Made by a program: the position numbers and the translations under genes | Origin: Rapidithrix thailandica | GTDB taxonomy: Bacteria; Bacteroidota; Bacteroidia; Cytophagales; Flammeovirgaceae | Assembly: GCF_039710355.1 (NCBI RefSeq) | Contig: NZ_JBDKWZ010000003.1 | Location: forward strand, 475,714 to 539,713 | Length of the DNA stretch: 64,000 nucleotides | Reading direction: 5' to 3' | Notes under the pieces: generated by a model | What the model saw: the letters and a program-made list of their open reading frames with translations, nothing else | Told to the model about the DNA's origin: nothing | Databases searched by the model: none | Shown here: positions 47,304 to 56,227 of the stretch, one piece after another | Position numbering within the stretch: position 1 is the first letter of the stretch | Layout of the letters: each line of letters opens with the position of its first letter

Positions 47304-48440
47304 ATGCGATTAATCTTCAAAGAAATTCTCCACAGAAAGCTGAACTTTTCCCTTTCCCTTTTGGCCATGATGACGGCCATAGGATTGTTTGTGGCTTTTT
47401 TTACGATGACGAACGCCTCTATTTTTGAGACCAGGCGTCTGACCCGCGATATGGGATTTAACTTGCGAATCATCCCTTCCGGTACCGATATGAACGACTT
47501 TTGGCTGAAGGGATTCTCGGAAGAAACCATGCCTGAGGAGTATGTAAACCAGCTGGCTCAACACAAAGATATCCTGTATGCGCACGTCACAGCCACCTTA
47601 CACAAGCGGATAAACTGGCAAGACGCAGAGGTCATATTAACAGGGCTTTCGCCCGAGCTGGAACCCTCAGGAGCCAAAAAAGCCCCGATGCTTTTTCAGT
47701 TGCATCCGGGCACGGTGAGCCTGGGCTATGAACTGGCCCAACGGGAAGGCTTGCACAAAGGAGATTCCATCGTGTTGTTTGGTCAAAAATTCGAAGTGCA
47801 AAGCACCTTGGCCGAAACCGGAAGCAGCGATGATATCCGCATTTATCTGGAATTGGGAGAATTGCAAAAGCTAGTCAATATGGAAGGGCAGATTAACGAG
47901 ATCAAAGCGATTAATTGCTTGTGCCTGATTGAGGGGAAAGACCCCCTGGACAAGCTACGCGAACAATTGCATTTGGCCTTGCCCGGAGCCAAAGTGACCA
48001 TGAACCGTACGATTGCCACGGCCCGCGAAAAACAACGCGTAATGACGGAGCAATACTTTGCCAAAATCTTACCGGTGGTTTTGTTAGTCTGTGCCGTCTG
48101 GATCGGGGCGATGGCCTGGATCAACGTAAACGACCGTAAACAGGAAATCGGAATTTTGCGGGCCATGGGCTACGGGACGATGGACATTGCCGGTTTGTTT
48201 TTGGGAAAAGCCGTGCTCATCGGTTTGATAGGAGCCATCATCGGTTTTGCGGCCGGTAGCGCATTTTCCCTGATGTACGGACCGGACATTTTCGAATTTA
48301 CAGCTAATAAAATCAAGCCGATTTACAGCTTACTGTTCTGGTCATTGGCTGGGGCTCCGGTATTTGCCAGTTTGGCTTCTTTTTTACCCACAACTATAGC
48401 CATTAGCCAAGATCCGGCCGTCACATTGCGGGAAGAATAA
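47304..48440 (+). CDS. FtsX/MacB-type ABC transporter permease
   Basis: 378 aa with the MacB-like layout: an N-terminal membrane helix (FSLSLLAMMTAIGLFVAFFTM), a large periplasmic domain (about residues 45-250), then three C-terminal helices with VNDRKQEIGILRAMGYGTMDIAGLFLGKAVLIG, the coupling segment typical of FtsX. The matching ATPase follows 145 bp downstream. These pairs move lipoproteins, peptides or drive envelope processes. Cargo here is unknown; the next genes encode two lipoproteins, which makes lipoprotein handling possible. Confidence 0.88.
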   Translation: MRLIFKEILHRKLNFSLSLLAMMTAIGLFVAFFTMTNASIFETRRLTRDMGFNLRIIPSGTDMNDFWLKGFSEETMPEEYVNQLAQHKDILYAHVTATLHKRINWQDAEVILTGLSPELEPSGAKKAPMLFQLHPGTVSLGYELAQREGLHKGDSIVLFGQKFEVQSTLAETGSSDDIRIYLELGELQKLVNMEGQINEIKAINCLCLIEGKDPLDKLREQLHLALPGAKVTMNRTIATAREKQRVMTEQYFAKILPVVLLVCAVWIGAMAWINVNDRKQEIGILRAMGYGTMDIAGLFLGKAVLIGLIGAIIGFAAGSAFSLMYGPDIFEFTANKIKPIYSLLFWSLAGAPVFASLASFLPTTIAISQDPAVTLREE

Positions 48441-48532
48441 TGTACAGGGCAGGGGTCGATTGTAAGGATCAGGAATCTTACGAAATAGGGAAAATTTTCA
48501 AAATATTGAATTTTAAATTTATGATCACTCAG

Positions 48533-48572
48533 CCTTCCATCCTTCAGTCCTTCCATCCCTCAATCCTTCAAA
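48533..48572 (+). repeat. Five degenerate 8-bp tandem units
   Basis: CCTTCCAT, CCTTCAGT, CCTTCCAT, CCCTCAAT, CCTTCAAA in a row, ending 13 bp before the LolD-like start. A low-complexity spacer; it could alter in length between strains. Confidence 0.7.
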
Positions 48573-48585
48573 CTTGTAATGGAAA

Positions 48586-49284
48586 ATGATTAAACTACAT
48601 CATATCACAAAAAACTATACACTGGGCAAAGACAAGGTGGAAGCCCTGGGACCCATTTCCCTGGAGGTCGGAGCTGGGGAGTTTGTCTTGATCAAAGGGC
48701 CCAGCGGCTGTGGGAAAACGACCCTCTTGCTTGCTTTGGGAGGCATGTTGCATCCCAGTGGGGGTTCGGTAGAAGTAGCCGGGCAAAATCTGTATGAATT
48801 GTCGGAAAAGGAAAGGGCCCGGTTCCGGGGAGAACAGATAGGTTTTGTTTTTCAAATGTTTCATCTGTTACCGTACCTGACCGTCCTCGAAAATGTACTT
48901 TTAAGCAAAAAGCAACAACCGGCCATCAACCGGGACAAAGCGGTGGAATTGCTGATACAGTTGAATATTCAAAACCGGCTCAACCATACTCCGGCCGAAC
49001 TCAGTGCCGGGGAAAAACAGCGAACTGCGCTGGCCCGGGCCATTCTCAAGCAACCCAAACTTATCCTGGCGGACGAACCTACGGGTAACCTGGATCCCGA
49101 AACCGGACAAGAAGTGGTCCGTTACCTGGCCCGGTACAGCCAACAAGGAGGAACGGTGGTGATGGTGACCCATGGCGACCAGGCCGATGCCCTGGCCACA
49201 CGGATTATCCGCCTGAAAAATGGAAAAGTTACGGAAGACCGGAGAAATACTGGGATTAGTATAGAAAGAAGTGTTAAAAAATAG
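48586..49284 (+). CDS. LolD/MacB-type ABC transporter ATP-binding protein
   Basis: 232 aa. Walker A is GPSGCGKTT, Walker B LILADEPTGNLDPETG and the switch is MVTHGDQ. The signature reads LSAGEKQRTALARAI instead of LSGGQ, a conservative change. Sequence type (EPTGNLDPETG) is that of LolD/FtsE/MacB ATPases, matching the permease before it. Strongly GC-rich codon use compared with many genes in the window. Confidence 0.9.
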   Translation: MIKLHHITKNYTLGKDKVEALGPISLEVGAGEFVLIKGPSGCGKTTLLLALGGMLHPSGGSVEVAGQNLYELSEKERARFRGEQIGFVFQMFHLLPYLTVLENVLLSKKQQPAINRDKAVELLIQLNIQNRLNHTPAELSAGEKQRTALARAILKQPKLILADEPTGNLDPETGQEVVRYLARYSQQGGTVVMVTHGDQADALATRIIRLKNGKVTEDRRNTGISIERSVKK

Positions 49285-49333
49285 TAGCTCTATGAATCAT
49301 TGGATTTTACCTGAATACACGATTTTTCTAATA

Positions 49334-49368
49334 ACTCATTCATAATTCACGACTCATTAATTTTCACT
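49334..49368 (+). repeat. Two imperfect direct repeats in the spacer before the propeller lipoprotein
   Basis: ACTCATTCATAATTCACG (49334-49351) and ACTCATTAATTTTCACT (49352-49368). More of the low-complexity material in the spacers of this gene cluster. Confidence 0.4.
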
Positions 49369-49390
49369 AATTTATTTGCAAAACAACTAC

Positions 49391-52300
49391 ATGAAACGTC
49401 TGATTTATTCCTCACTGTACTTTTGCATAGCCTGGTGGATGCTGAGTGCCTGTCAACAACCTTATCAGGCAGACAATGGCGACTGGCCTATGTACCAACA
49501 CGATAATTTCAGAAGTGCCAAGTCCGCGCTACAATTGGATATGAGCCGTTTTGGCGAAGCCTGGGTGTATAAATCCAGGCAATATCCTGAGCCGGCCTGG
49601 TTTGGCCCGGCCAAATGGGACGCCTGGGCGGACATTCAAGCCTTGCCCTCCATGCGAAATTACGACCCGGTATTCCATCCCATCGTGATTCATGAGCGCA
49701 TGTATTTCGGTTCCAGTGCCGATGATGGAGTACATTGCCTGAATACCAAAACCGGAAAGGAAGAGTGGGTCTTTTCTACGGAAGCCCCCGTCCGGATTGC
49801 TCCGACTTATCACAACGGAAATATCTATTTCGGTTCGGACGATGGCTATGCTTACTGCGTGAATGCGGAAGACGGTGAACTTATTTGGAAAGTGAATCCG
49901 GTGGAGGAAGCCCGGCAAATACTCTTTAACGACCGCTTGATCTCTCTCTGGCCTATTCGAACCGGAGTGATTGTAGAGGACAACATTGCGTATTTTGGCG
50001 CTTCCATGATGCCCTGGAAAACCTCTTATCTCTGTGCAGTCAATGCAGCTACCGGAAAAATAGACGGAAAAGGAACATTTATCAAAGAATACGAAGATTT
50101 ATCCCTGGAAGGCCCCTTGGTTTCCTCTGGTGAAAAACTGATTATCCCGCAAGGAAGAATCTCTCCTTTCTTATTCGATCGCGCCACCGGGGATAAGATC
50201 GGACAACTTCCCGGAAGTGGTGGTTGTTTTGTTTTGGTCACCCCCGAAAAACATATTGTACATACCCCTACCAGCCGGAAGAAAAGTATTTCCATCACCG
50301 GCAGTCTGGATGAGCCTTCCCTGATGACTTATGAGTATGGCAAGGCGATGGTGGTGTCGGGCGATACGGCTTTTATCCTTTCCGATTATGCGATTTCGGC
50401 TTTTAGCCGCACCGAAAAAAAGACGATCTGGACCAATAAAACCTACAATGCTTTAAGTATTGTACAAGGTGGGGATGTGATTTATGCTGGGGGTATTGAC
50501 ACGGTGTACGCCATCAATGCCAGAAACGGCCGTGCTCTTTGGAAAAATCCGGTAAAAGGTCTGGCTTTTGGCTTGGCTTTGGCCGACAGTGCACTGTTTG
50601 CCAGTACCCACGAAGGGCAGATTTATTGTTTCCGGGAAAATATCACTACTCATAACTCGCTGTATGCCGGGGCGATGAATGCCGCGGCAGCTCCGGTACC
50701 GGTGGAAGAGCAAGACGGCTTGCCGAAGGTAACTTTCGAATCGGTGGACGAAGTGATTTTAGGAAAAAGAGGCGGCTCCTACGAGCTGGAAACCGGGCCC
50801 TATGTGCAGTATTTGTCCAAAGACAAAGTCGAAATCACCTGGCATACCACCAAGCCTTCTCCTACTTTTATCAAGTACGGTATGGATACCACCGATGTGA
50901 TGATCCAGGATGAAATGTTGAAAACTTCGCATAAAGTCGTTTTATCCGACCTTAGAAAAAACTACGTGTATTTCTATCAGGTAGGCGTACAATTCGAAGA
51001 AGAAAATGCCACTACCTGGACACAGGAGTTTGAGTTGGATAACTTCTTTAATTACTATCAATTTACTTTCAACGAAGAAGACCGTCCTTTTGAAAAGGAT
51101 GAAAACCTGGCGAATACCGCTGCGAAAATGTTGGAAACCTCCGGCTTGATTGACGGTATCGGAGTAATGTATGGTTTGGGAGACGGACAATTGGCTTTTG
51201 AACTGGCCATACAAAGCGACCTCAACATCATTGTCTTTGATACCCGTAAAAGTGCGGTGGAAAAATTAAGACAGCAATTACAAAATGCCGGTGTTTATGG
51301 TAAGCGCCTCTCTGTCAGGCATGTGGGAAGTTATCAACAACCCTTTATTCCCAGTGAATTTGCCAATTTGGTGATCGTACAGGAAAAAGGGGCTAAAGTA
51401 GCAGAGGAGGCTCAACGGGTATTGGCCCCCAAAGGAACCGCTTTTTATGCCCCGGATGCCGGCCCTAAAACAGCCATGGCTACGCTTCATACCTCCACGG
51501 TAGAAGAACCTTTATTGAAAAGTTGGGATAAATTTCAAAAACCGGAAATTGATGGGGCCGGAGAATGGTCGCACCAATACGGCAATCCGGATAATTCCAA
51601 CTTCGGAGGGGAAAGCTTGTGGGGGACCACCACGGCTGAAGATTTCGAAATCCAATGGGTAGGGCGTCCCGGGCCACGATTCCAGGCCGACCGCTCCGGA
51701 CGAAAGACCTCTCCTCTGGCAACCAACGGTCGCTTATTTGTACAAGGCTTGAAGCGTATTGGGGCGATTGATATGTACAATGGCCGCTTTTTATGGGTCA
51801 ACAGCATGCCAGGCTTTATGCGCTATAACATGCCCCGCGATTGCAGCAACTGGTGTGCGGATGAGAACTATCTGTATACGGTGTTGAAAAGCAAATGCTA
51901 TCAACTTGATGCCGCTACCGGAAAAGTGATTGCCTTGTTGGATGTAGTGCCTAGCCAGGCGAAAAACTGGGAACAGGAGTGGGGATACCTGGCACAAATC
52001 GATAACCAACTGATTGGAAGTGCTCAAAAAGCAGGTGCTTCCTACAAGAAGCTGGCACAGGGATTTGGATGGTATGACGCGGTAGAGGGAGAGGTAACCA
52101 AGAAAGTATGTAGTGATAATCTTTTTTCCTTAAATAAAGAAGACGGCAGTACCCAATGGGTGTATGAAAGTCCCGGAGTGATTATCAATCCCACCATCAC
52201 GATTAGTGATCAACAGACAATTTATGTCGCTGAGGCGCGCCACCCTTCCGCCAAGGCCTCTGACAGTCGTAGATTGGAAGAAGAGCTATGGAAAAACCTG

Positions 52301-53815
52301 CACCTGACAGCCATCGACCTGAAAACAGGACAGGAAAAATGGTCGAGACCTTTGGAAGTAGTGCCTGGCAAATCCGTTTTTTATCTTTTGTACAGTAACG
52401 GCATGTTGGTGGCTTCTTCCTCTGCGGATGAGACATACTATGTATATGGTTTAAAGGCGGAGAATGGGGAAAAAGTATGGGAACAAACGGTACCTTGGAA
52501 GTACGGAGGACACCACGGGGGCCATATGCAAAAGCCGGCTATTTTTAATAATAAAGTTCTTTCAAAGCCTTACTTATTCGATCTGTTTACAGGTGAAAAA
52601 TTAGAAACGGAGTTGCCTAAGAACGGGCATGGCTGCGGTTCGTATGCCTGTACGGAACAAAGTGTATTCTACCGGGGAGGAAGCGTGACCATGTGGAATG
52701 CCGAAACTACGGATGTTTCCGACTGGAACCGCCTGCGACCGGATTGTTGGATCAGTACGATTCCGGCCGGGGGAATGGTTCTATCACCTGAAGGCGGAGG
52801 AGGCTGTAGTTGCGGAAGCTGGCTGGAAACCTCCATGGCTTTTGCTCCGAAATACCGCGCCCCGGTCATGATTGATTCCAGAGGGGTTAGCCAATTTATA
52901 GATTCCTTACAATTGACTTTAAAAGTAAAAGAAGGTGTAAAAGGTACTTTGCGCTATACTTTGGATGGCAGTTTGCCTACCGAAGCGTCCTCCGAATACA
53001 CCAAACCTTTCGAGATCGAATACACCACTACAGTCACCGTAGGCTTATTCACAGAAGGAAATCAGAAACCTTTACTTCGTAGCAAAACGTTTACCCGCTT
53101 ATTTCCGGAACCGGAAATCAAACCTCTTCCGGCCATTAAAAACGGGACCCGTGAAATTGAGCTTTCACACAAAGGCATTACCGGAACCATCCGCTACACT
53201 ACTGACGGCTCTGAGCCTACCACAGCCGCTGAGGTATATGAAAAACCGGTGGTAATTCAGGGAAAAACAGTATTAAAGGCCAAGGTTTTCTGGAAAGACC
53301 CTAAAGGGAAAATTTACGAAAGTGCCCTTACGGAAAAAGAACTGGAAGTACCGGTATTGCGCAGCGCCAGCACCGTAGAAACCCAGCCGGGGATCCGTTT
53401 TGAATACTTCGAAGGATCGTTTAAAAAGCTTCCTGACTTTAGCGAACTCCCTGTATTGAAAAGTGGGGTACAGGCCCAGGTGGATCATACGCCTCGCCAA
53501 CGGGATGTCAAATACGCCTTGCGATTTACAGGCTATATCGAGGTGCCGGAAGACGGGGTCTATCACTTTTTTACCCAAAGTGACGATGCCAGTGCCGTGT
53601 ATATCGGTGATGAAAAGGTAGTGGACCATGACGGAAGTCACGGGGCTTCGGAAAAATCCGGGTCAATAGCGCTGGCCAAGGGACTTCACCCGATTACGGT
53701 AACTCACTATCAGGGTACGGGAGGACAGTTGTTAAACTTGTCTTACGAAGGACCGGGCCTGGAAAAACAAGTGGTTCCGGCAACGGCTTTGTCTCATCAG
53801 TCATTGGCACAATAG
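49391..53815 (+). CDS. Multidomain PQQ-propeller lipoprotein with methyltransferase-like, chitobiase-C and PA14 modules
   Basis: 1,474 aa from the ATG at 49391; lipobox LSAC with Cys at residue 21. Order: PQQ-type (BamB-like) beta-propeller 1 (about 30-425; repeats such as GVHCLNTKTGKEEWVFSTEAP and AYCVNAEDGELIWKV); a purple-acid-phosphatase-type FnIII domain (466-546); a Rossmann segment with the glycine loop YGLGDGQLAFELA and an acidic strand end IVFDTR (570-696), like a SAM-dependent methyltransferase; propeller 2 (720-1160); two chitobiase/hexosaminidase C-terminal modules (1163-1313, TLDGSLPT and TTDGSEPT); PA14 (1330-1470). The last modules suggest carbohydrate contact on the cell surface. 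The combination is reminiscent of proteins I know from Planctomycetes/Verrucomicrobia. PQQ binding itself is not proven by the repeats. Function unknown. Confidence 0.85.
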   Translation: MKRLIYSSLYFCIAWWMLSACQQPYQADNGDWPMYQHDNFRSAKSALQLDMSRFGEAWVYKSRQYPEPAWFGPAKWDAWADIQALPSMRNYDPVFHPIVIHERMYFGSSADDGVHCLNTKTGKEEWVFSTEAPVRIAPTYHNGNIYFGSDDGYAYCVNAEDGELIWKVNPVEEARQILFNDRLISLWPIRTGVIVEDNIAYFGASMMPWKTSYLCAVNAATGKIDGKGTFIKEYEDLSLEGPLVSSGEKLIIPQGRISPFLFDRATGDKIGQLPGSGGCFVLVTPEKHIVHTPTSRKKSISITGSLDEPSLMTYEYGKAMVVSGDTAFILSDYAISAFSRTEKKTIWTNKTYNALSIVQGGDVIYAGGIDTVYAINARNGRALWKNPVKGLAFGLALADSALFASTHEGQIYCFRENITTHNSLYAGAMNAAAAPVPVEEQDGLPKVTFESVDEVILGKRGGSYELETGPYVQYLSKDKVEITWHTTKPSPTFIKYGMDTTDVMIQDEMLKTSHKVVLSDLRKNYVYFYQVGVQFEEENATTWTQEFELDNFFNYYQFTFNEEDRPFEKDENLANTAAKMLETSGLIDGIGVMYGLGDGQLAFELAIQSDLNIIVFDTRKSAVEKLRQQLQNAGVYGKRLSVRHVGSYQQPFIPSEFANLVIVQEKGAKVAEEAQRVLAPKGTAFYAPDAGPKTAMATLHTSTVEEPLLKSWDKFQKPEIDGAGEWSHQYGNPDNSNFGGESLWGTTTAEDFEIQWVGRPGPRFQADRSGRKTSPLATNGRLFVQGLKRIGAIDMYNGRFLWVNSMPGFMRYNMPRDCSNWCADENYLYTVLKSKCYQLDAATGKVIALLDVVPSQAKNWEQEWGYLAQIDNQLIGSAQKAGASYKKLAQGFGWYDAVEGEVTKKVCSDNLFSLNKEDGSTQWVYESPGVIINPTITISDQQTIYVAEARHPSAKASDSRRLEEELWKNLHLTAIDLKTGQEKWSRPLEVVPGKSVFYLLYSNGMLVASSSADETYYVYGLKAENGEKVWEQTVPWKYGGHHGGHMQKPAIFNNKVLSKPYLFDLFTGEKLETELPKNGHGCGSYACTEQSVFYRGGSVTMWNAETTDVSDWNRLRPDCWISTIPAGGMVLSPEGGGGCSCGSWLETSMAFAPKYRAPVMIDSRGVSQFIDSLQLTLKVKEGVKGTLRYTLDGSLPTEASSEYTKPFEIEYTTTVTVGLFTEGNQKPLLRSKTFTRLFPEPEIKPLPAIKNGTREIELSHKGITGTIRYTTDGSEPTTAAEVYEKPVVIQGKTVLKAKVFWKDPKGKIYESALTEKELEVPVLRSASTVETQPGIRFEYFEGSFKKLPDFSELPVLKSGVQAQVDHTPRQRDVKYALRFTGYIEVPEDGVYHFFTQSDDASAVYIGDEKVVDHDGSHGASEKSGSIALAKGLHPITVTHYQGTGGQLLNLSYEGPGLEKQVVPATALSHQSLAQ

Positions 53816-53822
53816 GCCTGTT

Positions 53823-53855
53823 AAACCTTCCAGGTTTTCAAAACCTGGAAGGTTT
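53823..53855. repeat. 33-nt palindromic repeat (AACCTTCCAGGTTTT family), copy 1
   Basis: AAACCTTCCAGGTTTT, a single C, then the exact reverse complement. It lies between the propeller lipoprotein and the next gene. Related copies lie at 61509-61537 and 63491-63523. It may also act as a terminator. Confidence 0.8.
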
Positions 53856-53879
53856 CCAAACCCAAAATCAAACAATCTC

Positions 53880-55013
53880 ATGATGCACTCCAGATATTTC
53901 AAACCCGCCTTGCTTTTGTTGGCTTTGCTCAGCATGGCTTGCCGGTTCAATGTGCGGGAGATAGGCTTTGCCGAGCTTTCGCCTGACCCCTATGTACTGT
54001 ATTATTTTTACAATCAAAAGACAGCCGGTCAAACGGTCAGCACTTTTGAAAAACAAGCCAAACAGCTTTTCAACTATAGTAATATCAAAGTCAAAGCGAT
54101 TGACGTGGATATGGAATCTGCCGACCGGGCGATTCAATACCTGAGCAATCAAAAGACCTTTCCCCAGGCAGTGCTGTTGGCCCCTGACGGAAGAATCCGC
54201 CAGGTGGAATTGGCAGAAGGTGCTGAAACGGCTTTAAAATCCCTGATAATTTCGCCCCTCCGGGAGGAGATCCTGGCCAATATTGTACAAAAGTACGGGA
54301 TCGTATTGCTGCTAGAAGGGACGGATGCTGTGCAAAATAAACAAGCGGAACAGGCCATTGAACGACAGTTGGAAGAAATCAAACAGGTGATGGTGCGCAT
54401 GCCAAAGGTGGTGAAAGAAGGACCGGTGCTGCTCATTGTCAAACAAGATGACTTGGTCAAGGAATCTACCTTACTTTGGAGTTTGGGCATTGATCCCGGC
54501 AAAACCTACACCGATCCGCAGGCAGTCATCCTGTACGGCAGAGCGCGGAAGATGGGAGAAGTGCTGAAGGCGAAAGAAATTCAAAGCGATGTGGTGTACA
54601 AATTACTTTCCTTGATCGGGGCCGATTGTGAATGTGGGCTGGATCGTAAGTGGATGATGGGACCCCGTATCCCTTTGGAGTGGACACCCGCTACTCAAAC
54701 CCGCTTAAGTACCCTGTTGAACTTTGATGTGGATAACCCGATGGTGATGGCCGAGATGAGCCAGATCCTGTCCATAGAAGCCAAGAAAAACGGACGATCC
54801 GATGGTTTGGGCCTGTTCGAACCCAAAGAAATCAGCCTGAGCGACCAAAGCCTGTCCGAAGCCATTCCCGAAGTGCATTTTGACGAGTCGGATACAGACA
54901 ATGACGATGAACTTGGAGTAGAGACCTCCATGCTCTCCAATGTTTTTTATGCATTGGGTGTATTGGCTGTGATTGTGATCGGGGGAGGCATTTGGGTGAT
55001 GATGAAAAAGTGA
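53880..55013 (+). CDS. Lipoprotein/membrane protein with DCECG motif and C-terminal membrane helix
   Basis: 377 aa. N-terminal lipobox MACRFN (Cys 21), so the start is probably lipid-anchored. Residues 40-130 resemble a thioredoxin-like domain without the CxxC motif (YFYNQKTAGQTV... TFPQAVLLAPDGRIRQVEL). Around residue 248 lies DCECGLDRKWMMGPRIPLEW, a striking Cys-x-Cys motif that looks like a metal or redox site. The C-terminus ends with a membrane helix (FYALGVLAVIVIGGGIWVMMKK). Only the context (64 bp after the propeller gene) links it to the cluster. I do not recognise a named family. Confidence 0.6.
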   Translation: MMHSRYFKPALLLLALLSMACRFNVREIGFAELSPDPYVLYYFYNQKTAGQTVSTFEKQAKQLFNYSNIKVKAIDVDMESADRAIQYLSNQKTFPQAVLLAPDGRIRQVELAEGAETALKSLIISPLREEILANIVQKYGIVLLLEGTDAVQNKQAEQAIERQLEEIKQVMVRMPKVVKEGPVLLIVKQDDLVKESTLLWSLGIDPGKTYTDPQAVILYGRARKMGEVLKAKEIQSDVVYKLLSLIGADCECGLDRKWMMGPRIPLEWTPATQTRLSTLLNFDVDNPMVMAEMSQILSIEAKKNGRSDGLGLFEPKEISLSDQSLSEAIPEVHFDESDTDNDDELGVETSMLSNVFYALGVLAVIVIGGGIWVMMKK

Positions 55014-55138
55014 TAATCTATATTCAGATAGCTTATGTAGTGATTTATGGCTAAGATTTGAAAGAATAAAAAAAATCACTTCTTTGTATATGCCGTTGTA
55101 TTCTTTGTATTTCTAGGGTTAGAAAGCATAATAAAACC

Positions 55139-56185
55139 ATGAAATACAAAGAGTATCAACTGGAAGATTTTTTGGAAGATGAGTACTTCATCAGTTGGGT
55201 AAAATATCCCACCAAAGAAAAAGATTACTTCTGGGAAACTTGGCTTGACAAGCACCCCGGTAAGTCAAAAGAAGTGGCCCTTGCCAAAGAAATTATCAAT
55301 TCGGCCACTTATCAACATACTTTTCAACCGACTGAACAAGAGTTCCTGGAGGTGTTGGAGAATATTCACCGGAAGAAGAAAAGTTTGCGATGGGGACGTA
55401 GAAATGTTACCGGGCAACCTCTCCAACGCCTTTATCGTTATGCGGCGGTGTTGGTAATGTTGATCATCGCAGGCCTTGGATATTGGTACATGCTCAGTAG
55501 GTTAGGGGAGCCTCCACACAAATCAGTTTATGTACGAAAGGAAGCACTTGCCGGGCAAAAAATCGAATTAACCTTGCCGGATGATTCCAAAGTGAAGTTG
55601 AACTCAGAAACAAAGCTCCGTTATCTACAATCCTTTGACCATTCCATCAGAGAAGTATATTTGGAAGGGGAAGCCTATTTTGATGTGACTAGAGACGAAG
55701 AAAGGCCATTTGTCATTCATACTGGAGAGATACAAACCAAGGTACTGGGCACTTCTTTTAATATACAGGCTTATCCGGAAGAAAGTGAGATTCAAGTGGC
55801 TGTTCGCACCGGAAAGGTACAAGTACATAACAAGGTGGAGACACAGCATCAAAGGAAAACATCCTTGATTTTACATCCCAATGAAATGGCGGTGTACCAC
55901 AAACAACAGGCGAGCATACAAAAAACAAAGGTGGATATCCGGAAAATACTGGCCTGGAAAGACAACCTGGTTTTGTTTAAAGATGCTGATTTTCCGGAGA
56001 TTAAATCCATACTAGAGCGCTGGTACAATGTGCAGTTTATCGTTCCTCAAGACCTCAAGGTTACGGAAGAATTTAGCGGAAGCTTTTATAACACCCCTTT
56101 GGAAGAGGTGTTGGACGCCTTGAATTACACCTCAACGTATCACTATTCTTTAAAAGACCATCGAGTTATTCTCACCCAAAAATAA
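55139..56185 (+). CDS. FecR-family anti-sigma regulator
   Basis: 348 aa. Short cytoplasmic N-terminal domain, a membrane helix near residue 105-120 (LVMLIIAGLGYWYML), then the FecR periplasmic domain (KIELTLPDDSKVKLNSETKLRYLQSF, EVYLEGEAYFDVTRDEERPFVIHTGEI, VLGTSFNIQAY) and a C-terminal DUF4974 domain that contacts the receptor (FSGSFYNTPLEEVLDALNYTSTYHY). Such proteins relay outer-membrane SusC signals to an ECF sigma factor. No sigma gene adjoins it, which is unusual. Confidence 0.92.
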   Translation: MKYKEYQLEDFLEDEYFISWVKYPTKEKDYFWETWLDKHPGKSKEVALAKEIINSATYQHTFQPTEQEFLEVLENIHRKKKSLRWGRRNVTGQPLQRLYRYAAVLVMLIIAGLGYWYMLSRLGEPPHKSVYVRKEALAGQKIELTLPDDSKVKLNSETKLRYLQSFDHSIREVYLEGEAYFDVTRDEERPFVIHTGEIQTKVLGTSFNIQAYPEESEIQVAVRTGKVQVHNKVETQHQRKTSLILHPNEMAVYHKQQASIQKTKVDIRKILAWKDNLVLFKDADFPEIKSILERWYNVQFIVPQDLKVTEEFSGSFYNTPLEEVLDALNYTSTYHYSLKDHRVILTQK

Positions 56186-56227
56186 GTTGCCTATGAAAGG
56201 AAATTACGATTCCGGTTAAACCTGAAA

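Noticed and set aside
53823..53855. Palindromes as a CRISPR array
   Set aside because: Copies are far apart, with no regular spacers and no cas genes.
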